NCBI GenBank assembly: GCA_937899055.1
Contig: CALBPX010000018.1
Coordinates: 1 to 11,611, forward strand
Length of the DNA: 11,611 bases
DNA from: an uncultured Bacteroidales bacterium
Lineage (GTDB): Bacteria > Bacteroidota > Bacteroidia > Bacteroidales > UBA932
Reading direction: 5' to 3'
The first letter of the stretch is position 1. The number at the start of each line of letters is the position of its first letter. The translations under genes were made by a program, and so were the position numbers. The notes under the pieces are model-generated. The model saw nothing but the letters and a program-made list of their open reading frames with translations, ran no database searches and was not told where the DNA came from. Of this stretch, positions 1 to 6,099 are shown piece by piece.

Positions 1-423
1 CTGCTCAAGATACAGTTGATCCGTATTGTCAAATGTTCCTACATCGGTGCTGTCTATGTCAAGAACCCCTATTATTTTGTTTTCTTTGAAGACAGGAACT
101 ACTATCTCGCTGCGGGAGAGGCTGCTGCAGGCAATATGGCCTGGAAAATCCTCAACATCCCTGACTACCAGAGTCTTGCCCTCCTTCCAGGCCGTGCCGC
201 ATACACCTTTGCCGTAAGGAATTGTGTAGCAGGCAACAGGACCTTGGAACGGGCCGAGTTGAAGGATGTTGTCCTTGACAAGATAGAAGCCGGTCCAGAA
301 GAAACCCATGGATTCATGAATCAGGGCGGCAGCATTGGCAAGAACTCCGATGTTGTTGTTCACACCTACTGTCAGAGCTTTCAGCTGAGGAAGCAGCTGG
401 GTGTATTTCTCTGTCTTTTTCAC
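1..423 (-). CDS. msrC: Free methionine-(R)-sulfoxide reductase (fRMsr, GAF domain), C-terminus cut by window edge
   Basis: A GAF-domain protein whose first 141 codons are in the window; the gene continues past base 1. The fRMsr family reduces free methionine-(R)-S-oxide in the cytoplasm, using thioredoxin, and does not act on protein-bound Met-O. Seen in the sequence: the family block GPFQGPVACYTIPYGKGVCG, then GHIAC and later GVLDIDS. The cysteines at residues 65, 75 and 99 line up with the three redox cysteines of the E. coli enzyme (as I recall, C84/C94/C118). The start must be the GTG at 423-421, because the codon just before it in the same frame is the TAA of the SPFH gene. From that GTG the N-terminus (KKTEKYTQLL) aligns with E. 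coli MsrC (NKTEFYADLN). There is no spacer to the upstream gene, so translation is probably coupled. The family call is secure; the use of GTG is inferred. Confidence 0.9.
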   Translation of the reverse strand, partial: MKKTEKYTQLLPQLKALTVGVNNNIGVLANAAALIHESMGFFWTGFYLVKDNILQLGPFQGPVACYTIPYGKGVCGTAWKEGKTLVVRDVEDFPGHIACSSLSRSEIVVPVFKENKIIGVLDIDSTDVGTFDNTDQLYLEQ

Positions 424-1419
424 TTACTGGTTCTTGAACAGTTCCTTTATGGTTCCGATGGAGCCCAGCAGGTTGGAGGCTTCGTAAGGCAGGTAAACAG
501 TCTTGTTATCCTTGCCGGAAACCATCTCCTTGAGGGTGGCTATGTACTTGTCTGCAAGCATATAGCTGGCAGGAGACATATTGCTCTCCTTAACGGCCTC
601 GGCAATCCTGCGTATAGCTTCAGCCTCGGCGTTTGCCTGAAGAACTTTTGCCTCAGCGATACCCTGAGCCTGAAGAATCTTGGTCTGCTTTTCTGCCTCA
701 GCACGGTTAATCTGGGCTTCTTTCAGACCTTCTGACTCAAGGATTGCCTTCTCCTTGTCTCCGGATGCCTTGAGGACCTTGGCACGCCTTTCACGCTCGG
801 CCTGCATCTGCTGCTCCATTGCATCGCGGACGCTGATAGGAGGAGTAATGTCTTGAAGCTCAACGCGGTTAACCTTAACACCCCACTTGTTGGTAGCCTC
901 ATCCAAAACAGCCCTGAGCTTGGAGTTGATGGTATCTCTGGATGTAAGGGTCTGGTCCAGTTCAAGTTCGCCTATTACATTACGAAGAGTTGTCTGAGTG
1001 AGTTTTTCAATTGCATAAGGCAGGTTGTCTATCTCATACACAGACTTCATAGGGTCCGTAATCTGGAAATAAAGCAGAGCGTTGATTGTTGTGGTTACAT
1101 TGTCCTTGGTAATGACACTCTGTTTAGGGAAGTCAAAAACCTGCTCCCTGAGGTCAATTTTGTCGCTCTGGCGCATGATTACATGGGCGCTTCCATCATA
1201 GCCTTCTATCACTTTCCTGATATAAACCTTTCTGGGCTTATCTATTATGGGCCAGATGATGTTTATGCCGGAAGGAAGAGTCGCATGGTATTTACCGAGC
1301 CTTTCAACGATTTTTGTCTCAGACTGCTGGATGACCTTGATTCCAGACAGTACGATCAATACCACAATCACGATTATCGCGATCAGTATAAGTGTAATTG
1401 GTTCCATGCCAAATATCAT
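424..1419 (-). CDS. SPFH/band-7 (stomatin-like, QmcA/paraslipin type) membrane protein
   Basis: A 331-residue membrane-anchored SPFH protein, of the kind that forms oligomeric assemblies and organises membrane microdomains or assists membrane protein quality control. Seen in order: a strongly hydrophobic N-terminal segment (about residues 8-27), the band-7 domain (about 28-200, with the motif VIQQSETKIVERLGKYHATL), an Ala/Glu/Lys-rich coiled coil (about 201-277), and a short C-terminal region ending in GTIKELFKNQ. Length and architecture fit the QmcA/YbbK group. The ATG at 1419 is used; an in-frame ATG at 1407 (MEPITL) would shorten the protein by four residues and is equally plausible. The NfeD-like gene lies 28 bp upstream, the usual partnership of this family. 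The TAA stop abuts the GTG of the next gene in the same frame. The protein substrate or partner cannot be read from the sequence. Confidence 0.93.
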   Translation of the reverse strand: MIFGMEPITLILIAIIVIVVLIVLSGIKVIQQSETKIVERLGKYHATLPSGINIIWPIIDKPRKVYIRKVIEGYDGSAHVIMRQSDKIDLREQVFDFPKQSVITKDNVTTTINALLYFQITDPMKSVYEIDNLPYAIEKLTQTTLRNVIGELELDQTLTSRDTINSKLRAVLDEATNKWGVKVNRVELQDITPPISVRDAMEQQMQAERERRAKVLKASGDKEKAILESEGLKEAQINRAEAEKQTKILQAQGIAEAKVLQANAEAEAIRRIAEAVKESNMSPASYMLADKYIATLKEMVSGKDNKTVYLPYEASNLLGSIGTIKELFKNQ

Positions 1420-1447
1420 GACTATTGTTTTTTGAGGTTAATAAACT

Positions 1448-1891
1448 TTATGCATCTGTTTTCTTGACAGTTACTATAACGCTGTCGAGCTTGAGGATCT
1501 TTACCCTGGCTCCAAGTTCTATCGGCTGGTCATCGGCGCTGACGGCTTTCCAGTCGTCTCCGTCCACCTTTACCCTGCCGGCTCCGGTTGCCGGGTCTAT
1601 AGCCTCGGAAACGATACCCCTACGCCCGATAAGGGCATCGGCATTGGTCTTGACATCATCCTTGCCCTTCTTGTAGAAAAGCTTGATGAGCATCGGACGT
1701 ATGAATATGAAACTCAGCAAGGTAACTATCGCGAATATAATCACCTGCCAGGTCAGGTTGGCCCCGCACAGGGCAGCCACACATGAACCAACCGCTCCGA
1801 AAGAGAAGCAGATCACAGCAACGCCGGTAGTGAATATTTCAAGGATGAAAAACGCAAGGGCCACTATCAGCCACACATGCCACAGTTCCAT
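1448..1891 (-). CDS. NfeD-like membrane protein with C-terminal OB-fold domain (short form)
   Basis: A 147-residue protein of the short NfeD class (NfeD1b/YbbL-like), lacking the N-terminal ClpP-like protease domain of long NfeD. Seen: hydrophobic segments at about 5-24, 26-45 and 47-66, then a soluble domain (about 84-145) containing LIGRRGIVSEAI and GRVKVDGDDWKAVS, the typical OB-fold signature of this family. Known of the family: short NfeD proteins are encoded next to SPFH proteins and are thought to act with them in the membrane. That arrangement holds here, with the SPFH gene starting 28 bp downstream. The upstream gamma-subunit gene of the oxidoreductase ends 18 bp before the ATG, and I see no promoter box in that gap. 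Co-transcription with the VOR genes is therefore likely, although a functional link to the oxidoreductase is not implied. Confidence 0.92.
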   Translation of the reverse strand: MELWHVWLIVALAFFILEIFTTGVAVICFSFGAVGSCVAALCGANLTWQVIIFAIVTLLSFIFIRPMLIKLFYKKGKDDVKTNADALIGRRGIVSEAIDPATGAGRVKVDGDDWKAVSADDQPIELGARVKILKLDSVIVTVKKTDA

Positions 1892-1909
1892 GTCGTAAAT
1901 AACTAAAGT

Positions 1910-2446
1910 TTAACCTACAAGTTCCATTCCTTTCTTGATAGCCTCTTCGTTCTGAGGAATCAGACCGTGATGCCTTTCCGGAAGAGTCTTCTTCAGGGCC
2001 TTCAGCACGCTCTCTATCTGCACGATAGGATGAAGCTTGAGATAGCTACCCAGAAGAATCATGTTGAAGATCTTAATCAGGTTCATCTTGGCCGCAACAT
2101 CCATAGCATCTACACGGTAGATATTGATATCGGTACGTGTTGGAGGGATGCTGATTCCATAACCGTCATAGATGAGGGTTCCGCCAGGCTTTACAGTCTT
2201 CTCGAACTTCTCCATTGAAGGCTGGTTGAGGATGATGGCCGTGTCGTAGGTAGAAAGGATAGGAGAAGAGATCTCCTCATCGCTGACTATTACAGTCACA
2301 TTGGCGGTACCGCCCCTCTGCTCGGGACCGTAAGCTGGCATCCAAGTAACTTCCTTGCCTTCTATAAGTCCGGAATAAGCAAGGATCTTTCCCATGGACA
2401 GAACTCCCTGTCCACCGAATCCGGCAATAATTATTTCCTGTTTCAT
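1910..2446 (-). CDS. 2-oxoacid:ferredoxin oxidoreductase, gamma subunit (VOR/KOR type)
   Basis: A 178-residue gamma subunit (POR_gamma domain over almost the whole length) of a four-subunit 2-oxoacid:acceptor oxidoreductase. In this enzyme class the gamma chain helps bind coenzyme A and completes the complex with the TPP-binding alpha/beta chains. Seen: the N-terminal glycine motif IIIAGFGGQGVLSMGK (about residues 5-20) and the conserved PAYGPEQRGGTANVTVIVSD block (about 38-57). It is the last of the oxidoreductase genes; the beta gene ends 12 bp upstream, and its TAA overlaps an AAAAGGAG Shine-Dalgarno-like sequence that supports the ATG at 2446. Substrate cannot be set from this subunit; the branched-chain assignment comes from the alpha subunit and the adjacent ilvE. 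Confidence 0.93.
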   Translation of the reverse strand: MKQEIIIAGFGGQGVLSMGKILAYSGLIEGKEVTWMPAYGPEQRGGTANVTVIVSDEEISSPILSTYDTAIILNQPSMEKFEKTVKPGGTLIYDGYGISIPPTRTDINIYRVDAMDVAAKMNLIKIFNMILLGSYLKLHPIVQIESVLKALKKTLPERHHGLIPQNEEAIKKGMELVG

Positions 2447-2452
2447 CTTACG

Positions 2453-2460
2453 CTCCTTTT
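2453..2460 (-). promoter_or_regulatory. Shine-Dalgarno sequence of the VOR gamma gene
   Basis: AAAAGGAG on the minus strand, 6 nt before the ATG at 2446 and overlapping the TAA stop of the beta gene. Stop and ribosome site are interlocked in the same way as at the alpha-beta junction. Confidence 0.65.
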
Positions 2461-3226
2461 ATTGGTTAATGTCTTTGAGGTCACCGATGTTGTAGAATGG
2501 GAACATGTTCTCTTCCATCCACTTGTTGGCTTTTACCGGAGACTGCTTCCAGCCTGAGTTGCAGGTAGAAACCATCTCTACAAGGCAAGAGCCCTTGCCT
2601 GCCATGTTGTACTCGAAGGCCTTTCTGATGGCTCTCTTGGCCTTGTTGATGGCAGCTACCGAATGTACGCTCTGGCGGGTTACATAGCAGGTACCCTCCA
2701 GCTGGGCGGCTATGTCGGCAATCTTGAGAGGATAGCCGTGAAGCTTTGCATCTCTTCCGTAAGGGCAGGTAGCTGTCTTCATTCCCAAAAGGGTGGTAGG
2801 AGCCATCTGACCTCCGGTCATACCGTAAATGGCGTTATTAATGAAGATTATGGTGATGTTCTCGCCGCGGTTGAGGGCGTGGATTGTTTCGGCGGTACCG
2901 ATACATGCCAAATCGCCGTCGCCCTGATAAGTGAACACCAGGCGGTCCGGCCACAGCCTCTTGATGGCGGTTGCCAGTGCCGGAGCTCTTCCGTGAGCGG
3001 CCTCTTCCCAGTCTATATCTATGTATTTGTAGGCAAACACGGCGCATCCTACGGGAGAAACTCCCACGGTCTTATCGGCCATGTTCATATCTGCAATCAC
3101 TTCTGAAATAAGCTTGTGCACAACGCCGTGGCTGCATCCCGGGCAATAGTGCATGGGTGTATCGTTCAAAAGCTCAGGCTTTTTGTACACCAGGTTTTCG
3201 GGTTGTATTATTTCTTTGATATCCAT
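2459..3226 (-). CDS. 2-oxoacid:ferredoxin oxidoreductase, TPP-binding beta subunit (VOR/KOR type)
   Basis: A 255-residue thiamine-diphosphate-binding beta subunit, which carries out 2-oxoacid decarboxylation with the alpha chain and passes electrons to ferredoxin. Seen: the TPP/Mg motif beginning GDGD (residues 102-105) and ending in Asn-Asn (130-131), followed by YGMTGGQMAPTT (134-145). Cysteines at 28 and 31 (CPGC), 61 and 222 sit where OFOR beta chains hold their proximal [4Fe-4S] cluster, so the cluster is probably present. Length matches beta chains of four-subunit OFORs rather than the longer KorB paired with a fused alpha-gamma chain. An AAGGAGG sequence 7 nt before the ATG, overlapping the TAA of the alpha gene, supports the start. 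Substrate preference (2-oxoisovalerate and related versus 2-oxoglutarate) is inferred from context only. Confidence 0.94.
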   Translation of the reverse strand: MDIKEIIQPENLVYKKPELLNDTPMHYCPGCSHGVVHKLISEVIADMNMADKTVGVSPVGCAVFAYKYIDIDWEEAAHGRAPALATAIKRLWPDRLVFTYQGDGDLACIGTAETIHALNRGENITIIFINNAIYGMTGGQMAPTTLLGMKTATCPYGRDAKLHGYPLKIADIAAQLEGTCYVTRQSVHSVAAINKAKRAIRKAFEYNMAGKGSCLVEMVSTCNSGWKQSPVKANKWMEENMFPFYNIGDLKDINQ

Positions 3227-3233
3227 AACGCAT

Positions 3234-3240
3234 CCTCCTT
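3234..3240 (-). promoter_or_regulatory. Shine-Dalgarno sequence of the VOR beta gene
   Basis: AAGGAGG on the minus strand, 7 nt before the ATG at 3226 and overlapping the TAA stop of the alpha gene. It supports that start codon over the ATG at 3233, which is in another frame. Confidence 0.7.
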
Positions 3241-4321
3241 ATTTCATCATTTTCTTAAGTTCGCCAACTACCTCGTCCGGAGCAGGAATGATTCCTCCCA
3301 AACGTCCGTAGTGATTTACAGGAATACGCCCGTTTACAGCAAGGCGGATATCCTCCACCATCTGGCCGGCGTTGATTTCCAGGGAAAGAATGCCCTTAAC
3401 CTTGTGCGAGAGGGCTTCTATTTCCTTGTAAGGGAAAGGCCACAGGGTGATAGGACGGAGAAGGCCAACCTTTATGCCTTCCTTTCTTGCATCCTCAATA
3501 GCCTTCTTGGCAATTCTGGCAGCGGAACCGAATGCGCAGATGGCATATTCGGCATCCTCCAGCATGAATTCCTCAAATCTTACTTCATTCTCCTGAATCT
3601 GAGCATATTTCTTCTGGATGCGGATGTTTATTTCCTCCATCTTTGCAGGATCCAGTTCCAACGAAGTAATGACATTAGGCTGGCGGGTCTTCGGCCTGCC
3701 GGTTGCAGCCCAAGGGCACTCTTTGAGAATCTGCTCCTCGGTTCTTCTGGGTTTGAACGGAGGCAGAACAACCTTTTCCATCATCTGGCCTATTACGCCG
3801 TCTGAAAGAATCATTGCAGGGTTGCGGTACTTGAAAGCCAGTTCAAAGGCAAGATCCACAAAATCTGCGGTTTCCTGAACGGAAGAAGGAGCAAGGACTA
3901 TAAGGTGATAGTCTCCGTGTCCGCCGCCCTTGCAGCTCTGGAAATAGTCTGCCTGGCTGGGCTGGATGGTTCCAAGACCTGGGCCTCCGCGGCTGACATT
4001 TACTACAAGGCATGGGATTTCGCAGCCGGCCATGTAAGAAAGACCTTCCTGCATGAGGCTGATACCGGGGCTGGAAGAAGAAGTCATCACCTTCTTTCCG
4101 CATCCGGCACCGCCGTAAACCATATTGATAGAAGAAGTTTCACTCTCAGCCTGAAGCACCACCATTCCGGTAGTTTCCCAAGGTTTCTGCTCGGCAAGGG
4201 TTTCGAGCACCTCGGACTGAGGGGTGATCGGATATCCGAAATATCCGTCACATCCGCAACGAATGGCTGCATGAGCAATTGCCTCGTTGCCTTTCATTAA
4301 AGTAATTTCCTGTTCTGCCAT
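3239..4321 (-). CDS. vorB: 2-oxoacid:ferredoxin oxidoreductase, alpha subunit, VorB-like (3-methyl-2-oxobutanoate dehydrogenase type)
   Basis: A 360-residue alpha subunit, comprising the pyruvate:ferredoxin oxidoreductase N-terminal domain (about 1-230) and the transketolase C-terminal-like domain II (about 245-350). Seen: GYFGYPITPQSEVLE (about 26-40), the substrate/TPP-facing motif of this class, and the conserved VSRGGPGLGTIQPSQADYFQ block. Length and overall sequence resemble proteins usually annotated VorB, the branched-chain 2-oxoacid (2-oxoisovalerate) form, and ilvE three genes upstream fits that. Known reaction: branched-chain 2-oxoacid + CoA + oxidised ferredoxin to branched acyl-CoA + CO2 + reduced ferredoxin, reversible in anaerobes. 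The gene starts 3 bp after the ferredoxin stop, and its AAAAGGAGG ribosome site lies inside the last ferredoxin codons. A 2-oxoglutarate-specific KorA is the main alternative. Confidence 0.9.
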   Translation of the reverse strand: MAEQEITLMKGNEAIAHAAIRCGCDGYFGYPITPQSEVLETLAEQKPWETTGMVVLQAESETSSINMVYGGAGCGKKVMTSSSSPGISLMQEGLSYMAGCEIPCLVVNVSRGGPGLGTIQPSQADYFQSCKGGGHGDYHLIVLAPSSVQETADFVDLAFELAFKYRNPAMILSDGVIGQMMEKVVLPPFKPRRTEEQILKECPWAATGRPKTRQPNVITSLELDPAKMEEINIRIQKKYAQIQENEVRFEEFMLEDAEYAICAFGSAARIAKKAIEDARKEGIKVGLLRPITLWPFPYKEIEALSHKVKGILSLEINAGQMVEDIRLAVNGRIPVNHYGRLGGIIPAPDEVVGELKKMMK

Positions 4322-4324
4322 AAT

Positions 4325-4555
4325 TTATTCCTCCTTTTTACGGTAAACGGTGATACATCCGTCAGGACAAACTACAGCGCATGAGGTACAGCCCGTGCAA
4401 GTGTCTTCCTTTACGGTGACGGCAAAGTTGTACCCCTTGCGGTTCACGCTCTTGTCTGAAAGAGCCAGAACCTGGAATGGACACGCAACCACACACAAGC
4501 CGCATCCCTTGCAGCGCTCGGTGTTGATTACGGTCGCACCTTTCATCTTAGCCAT
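4325..4555 (-). CDS. 2x[4Fe-4S] ferredoxin-type delta subunit of the VOR complex
   Basis: A 76-residue bacterial-type ferredoxin. Seen: two complete CxxCxxCxxxCP motifs, with cysteines at 15, 18, 21, 25 and at 53, 56, 59, 63, enough for two [4Fe-4S] clusters; a ninth cysteine at 67 follows the second motif directly. Such chains form the delta subunit of four-subunit 2-oxoacid oxidoreductases and relay electrons from the beta-chain cluster to external ferredoxin. Position directly before the alpha gene (3 bp gap) fits that role. The extreme C-terminal codons (KKEE) also form the Shine-Dalgarno-like sequence of the next gene. The ATG at 4555 has no recognisable ribosome site. The alternative, a free-standing ferredoxin, is less likely given the gene order. 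Confidence 0.93.
   Translation of the reverse strand: MAKMKGATVINTERCKGCGLCVVACPFQVLALSDKSVNRKGYNFAVTVKEDTCTGCTSCAVVCPDGCITVYRKKEE
4330..4338 (-). promoter_or_regulatory. vorB: Shine-Dalgarno sequence of the VOR alpha gene
   Basis: AAAAGGAGG on the minus strand, ending 8 nt before the ATG at 4321. It lies within the final Lys-Lys-Glu-Glu codons of the ferredoxin gene. Notable because most other starts in this window have no such sequence. Confidence 0.7.
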
Positions 4556-4582
4556 AGTAATGTATTTAGTTTGGTTTGAGTT

Positions 4583-4855
4583 CTATTGGTTGTACATATC
4601 CTTGTTGAAGAAGTTGAGAATGTCGTTTGCCATGTCATAAGCCTGCTTTGCAGGACTTTGGGGATTTATTGCCATGGCTTGCAGGTAGTTGTTTATGGCT
4701 CCCTGCCAATCGCCCTTCTTGCGGTAGGAATTGCCCAGGATATAGTAGGCAAAGTCCAGGTCTTCTGCAGAGGAAGAAATATATTTTTCTGCCTCCGCGA
4801 TGGCTTTGTCTGCACCCTCATCTCTGAGTATGACTTCCAGGTCCTGAGCGGTCAT
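4583..4855 (-). CDS. Small TPR-repeat protein within the ilvE-VOR operon
   Basis: A 90-residue soluble protein with no signal peptide or membrane segment. Seen: a helical N-terminus (about 1-30) rich in Asp, Glu and Ala, then one clear tetratricopeptide repeat (about 34-68) containing AYYILGNSYRKKGDWQGAINN and a following NPQSP turn, then a short helix. One-and-a-half to two TPR units is too few for a full superhelix, so it probably works as a small adaptor or in oligomers. It lies 19 bp after ilvE and 27 bp before the ferredoxin subunit gene. From memory, similar small TPR proteins occur at this position in other Bacteroidales, which would suggest an accessory or assembly role for the oxidoreductase; this is inference and no function is established here. 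Confidence 0.85.
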   Translation of the reverse strand: MTAQDLEVILRDEGADKAIAEAEKYISSSAEDLDFAYYILGNSYRKKGDWQGAINNYLQAMAINPQSPAKQAYDMANDILNFFNKDMYNQ

Positions 4856-4874
4856 TCTGCTGATTTTCTCAGTG

Positions 4875-5915
4875 TTAGCAATCTACAAACATAGTCCAGC
4901 CAAAGCGGTCGTCCAGCAGGCCTCTCTGTATGCCAACTATCTGCTCATAGAGGGCGCGGGATTTTGCTCCGCACTCGTCCTTGAACTGATATACATGGCT
5001 CGGCTGCTCATCCTCCAGGCGGATTTTGTCGTCAACCCTGCATATAGGAGTTATTACCACTGCCGTGCCGCAGGAGTTCACTTCATCTACCTCGGCCAGT
5101 TCGGTAAGCGGTATAGGTCTCATTTCCACATTCATTCCAAGGTCTGCCGCTACGGTTCTGAGGCTGGCGTTGGTAATTGAAGGAAGAACGCTGTGGCTGT
5201 CCGGAGTAATGTATGTATTACCCTTGACTGCAAAGAAGTTGGAAGAGCCGAACTCCTCTATCAGAGAATTGGTCTTGGCATCCAGGAACAGAAGCTCCCT
5301 GTAGCCCTGCTTATGGGCTATGTTGTAAGGATGCAGGCTTTGGGCATAGTTGGCTCCTATCTTGTAGCTTCCGCTGCCGTTTGGAGCGGCACGGTCATAG
5401 TTTCTTCCAACAACTGCGGTACCCGGAACAAGAATCTTGTCTCCAGAGTAAGTTCCTACAGGAGAGGCCATTACTATGAATGTACTCTCAGAGGAAGAAC
5501 GTATGCCGAGCTGAGGGTTGCTGCCTATGAGCAAAGGCCTCAGATAAAGCGAAGATGTTGCAATTTCAAACGGCGGAATATATTCTGCGTTGGCTTTTAC
5601 GGCCATTATGCACATTTCTACAAACTGCTCAACACTCGGAGCCGGAAGATCCAGGAATTTTGCGCTGCGGATCATCCTCTTTGCGTTTTCCTCAGGGCGG
5701 AACAGGCGTACCTTTCCATTGACATCCCTGAAGGCCTTCATGCCTTCAAAACAGGAAGATCCATAGTGCAGAACACCTGCGTATGCACTCAGTGCCACGT
5801 TGAAATCGGCGGTCTGCACGGGTGCAGACCATTTTCCGTCTTTGAATGTGCTGTAAATGATGTAATCTGTCTTTGTATATGCAAAAGACATCTTTCCCCA
5901 ATCTAGATTCTTCAT
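4875..5915 (-). CDS. ilvE: Branched-chain amino acid aminotransferase (BCAT, fold-type IV)
   Basis: A 346-residue PLP enzyme that reversibly transfers the amino group between leucine, isoleucine or valine and 2-oxoglutarate, giving branched 2-oxoacids. Seen: SAYAGVLHYGSSCFEGMKAF (about 43-62), the diagnostic BCAT N-terminal block; NYDRAAPNGSGSYKIGANYA with the PLP Schiff-base lysine at about 185; and IEEFGSSNFFAV (about 219-230), the conserved class-IV segment near the cofactor. Length and the start MKNLDWGKMSF fit the larger, eukaryote-like BCAT II subgroup common in Bacteroidota. It is the first gene of the long minus-strand run and is divergent from the short-chain fatty acid transporter. 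A promoter box lies about 47 bp upstream of the ATG. No T-box, attenuator or riboswitch is visible in the short leader. Its place before VOR argues that the 2-oxoacids feed that enzyme, or come from it. Confidence 0.95.
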   Translation of the reverse strand: MKNLDWGKMSFAYTKTDYIIYSTFKDGKWSAPVQTADFNVALSAYAGVLHYGSSCFEGMKAFRDVNGKVRLFRPEENAKRMIRSAKFLDLPAPSVEQFVEMCIMAVKANAEYIPPFEIATSSLYLRPLLIGSNPQLGIRSSSESTFIVMASPVGTYSGDKILVPGTAVVGRNYDRAAPNGSGSYKIGANYAQSLHPYNIAHKQGYRELLFLDAKTNSLIEEFGSSNFFAVKGNTYITPDSHSVLPSITNASLRTVAADLGMNVEMRPIPLTELAEVDEVNSCGTAVVITPICRVDDKIRLEDEQPSHVYQFKDECGAKSRALYEQIVGIQRGLLDDRFGWTMFVDC

Positions 5916-5961
5916 ATTTTCTGTAAAAAATTACTGTTTGCTTTTATATTAATCGGTGAAA

Positions 5962-5969
5962 CAAATATA
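5962..5969 (-). promoter_or_regulatory. ilvE: Candidate Bacteroidota -7 promoter box (TATATTTG) for the ilvE-VOR operon
   Basis: Read on the minus strand the sequence is TATATTTG, a full match to TAnnTTTG, the -7 element recognised by the primary sigma factor of Bacteroidota. It lies 46 bp upstream of the ilvE ATG, giving an expected leader of roughly 40 nt. A TTG element 19-21 bp further upstream, the usual -33 position, is not seen, so the call rests on the -7 box alone. Confidence 0.5.
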
Positions 5970-6070
5970 ACAAATTTTCAAGTCAAGGAAAAATATCGGG
6001 AATAAATTTTAAGCAAAAAAACAGAAAACGACACTAATTTTCCAAAAGAACATAATATGCCTTAATTGAG

Positions 6071-6078
6071 TATCTTTG
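6071..6078 (+). promoter_or_regulatory. Candidate Bacteroidota -7 promoter box (TATCTTTG) for the atoE-like gene
   Basis: TATCTTTG followed by CA is a full match to the Bacteroidota TAnnTTTG element, placed 21 bp before the ATG at 6100. Transcription would start around 6084-6086, leaving a leader of only about 15 nt. No TTG is found 19-21 bp upstream. The short leader has no Shine-Dalgarno sequence, which is ordinary for this phylum. Confidence 0.55.
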
Positions 6079-6099
6079 CATGGACATAAATAAAGTGCT

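Larger units (their letters stand above)
5916..6099. promoter_or_regulatory. Divergent intergenic region between ilvE and the atoE-like gene
   Basis: The only sizeable non-coding stretch in the window, visibly A+T-rich, with no ORF of note. It holds one candidate -7 box for each direction. I see no convincing long inverted repeat that could be named as an operator; the ten bases at 6061-6070 (CTTAATTGAG) are nearly palindromic but short. Sharing one spacer would allow both transcription units to be controlled together. Confidence 0.7.

Noticed and set aside
853..1467. Long plus-strand open frame (204 codons) opposite the SPFH gene
   Set aside because: It is antisense to a clear family member, its translation is low-complexity-like with no motif, and other such frames appear opposite most genes here.
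3116..3805. Plus-strand open frame (229 codons) opposite the VOR alpha and beta genes
   Set aside because: It spans two strongly recognised genes on the other strand and encodes nothing recognisable.
5193..5906. Plus-strand open frame (237 codons) opposite ilvE
   Set aside because: An antisense shadow of a conserved gene with no domain-like sequence; similarly the frames at 16-735 and 10401-11045.
6061..6070. Near-palindrome CTTAATTGAG upstream of the atoE-like gene as an operator
   Set aside because: Only 4 of 5 pairs match in a ten-base A/T-rich site, which is expected by chance; no second copy was found near ilvE.
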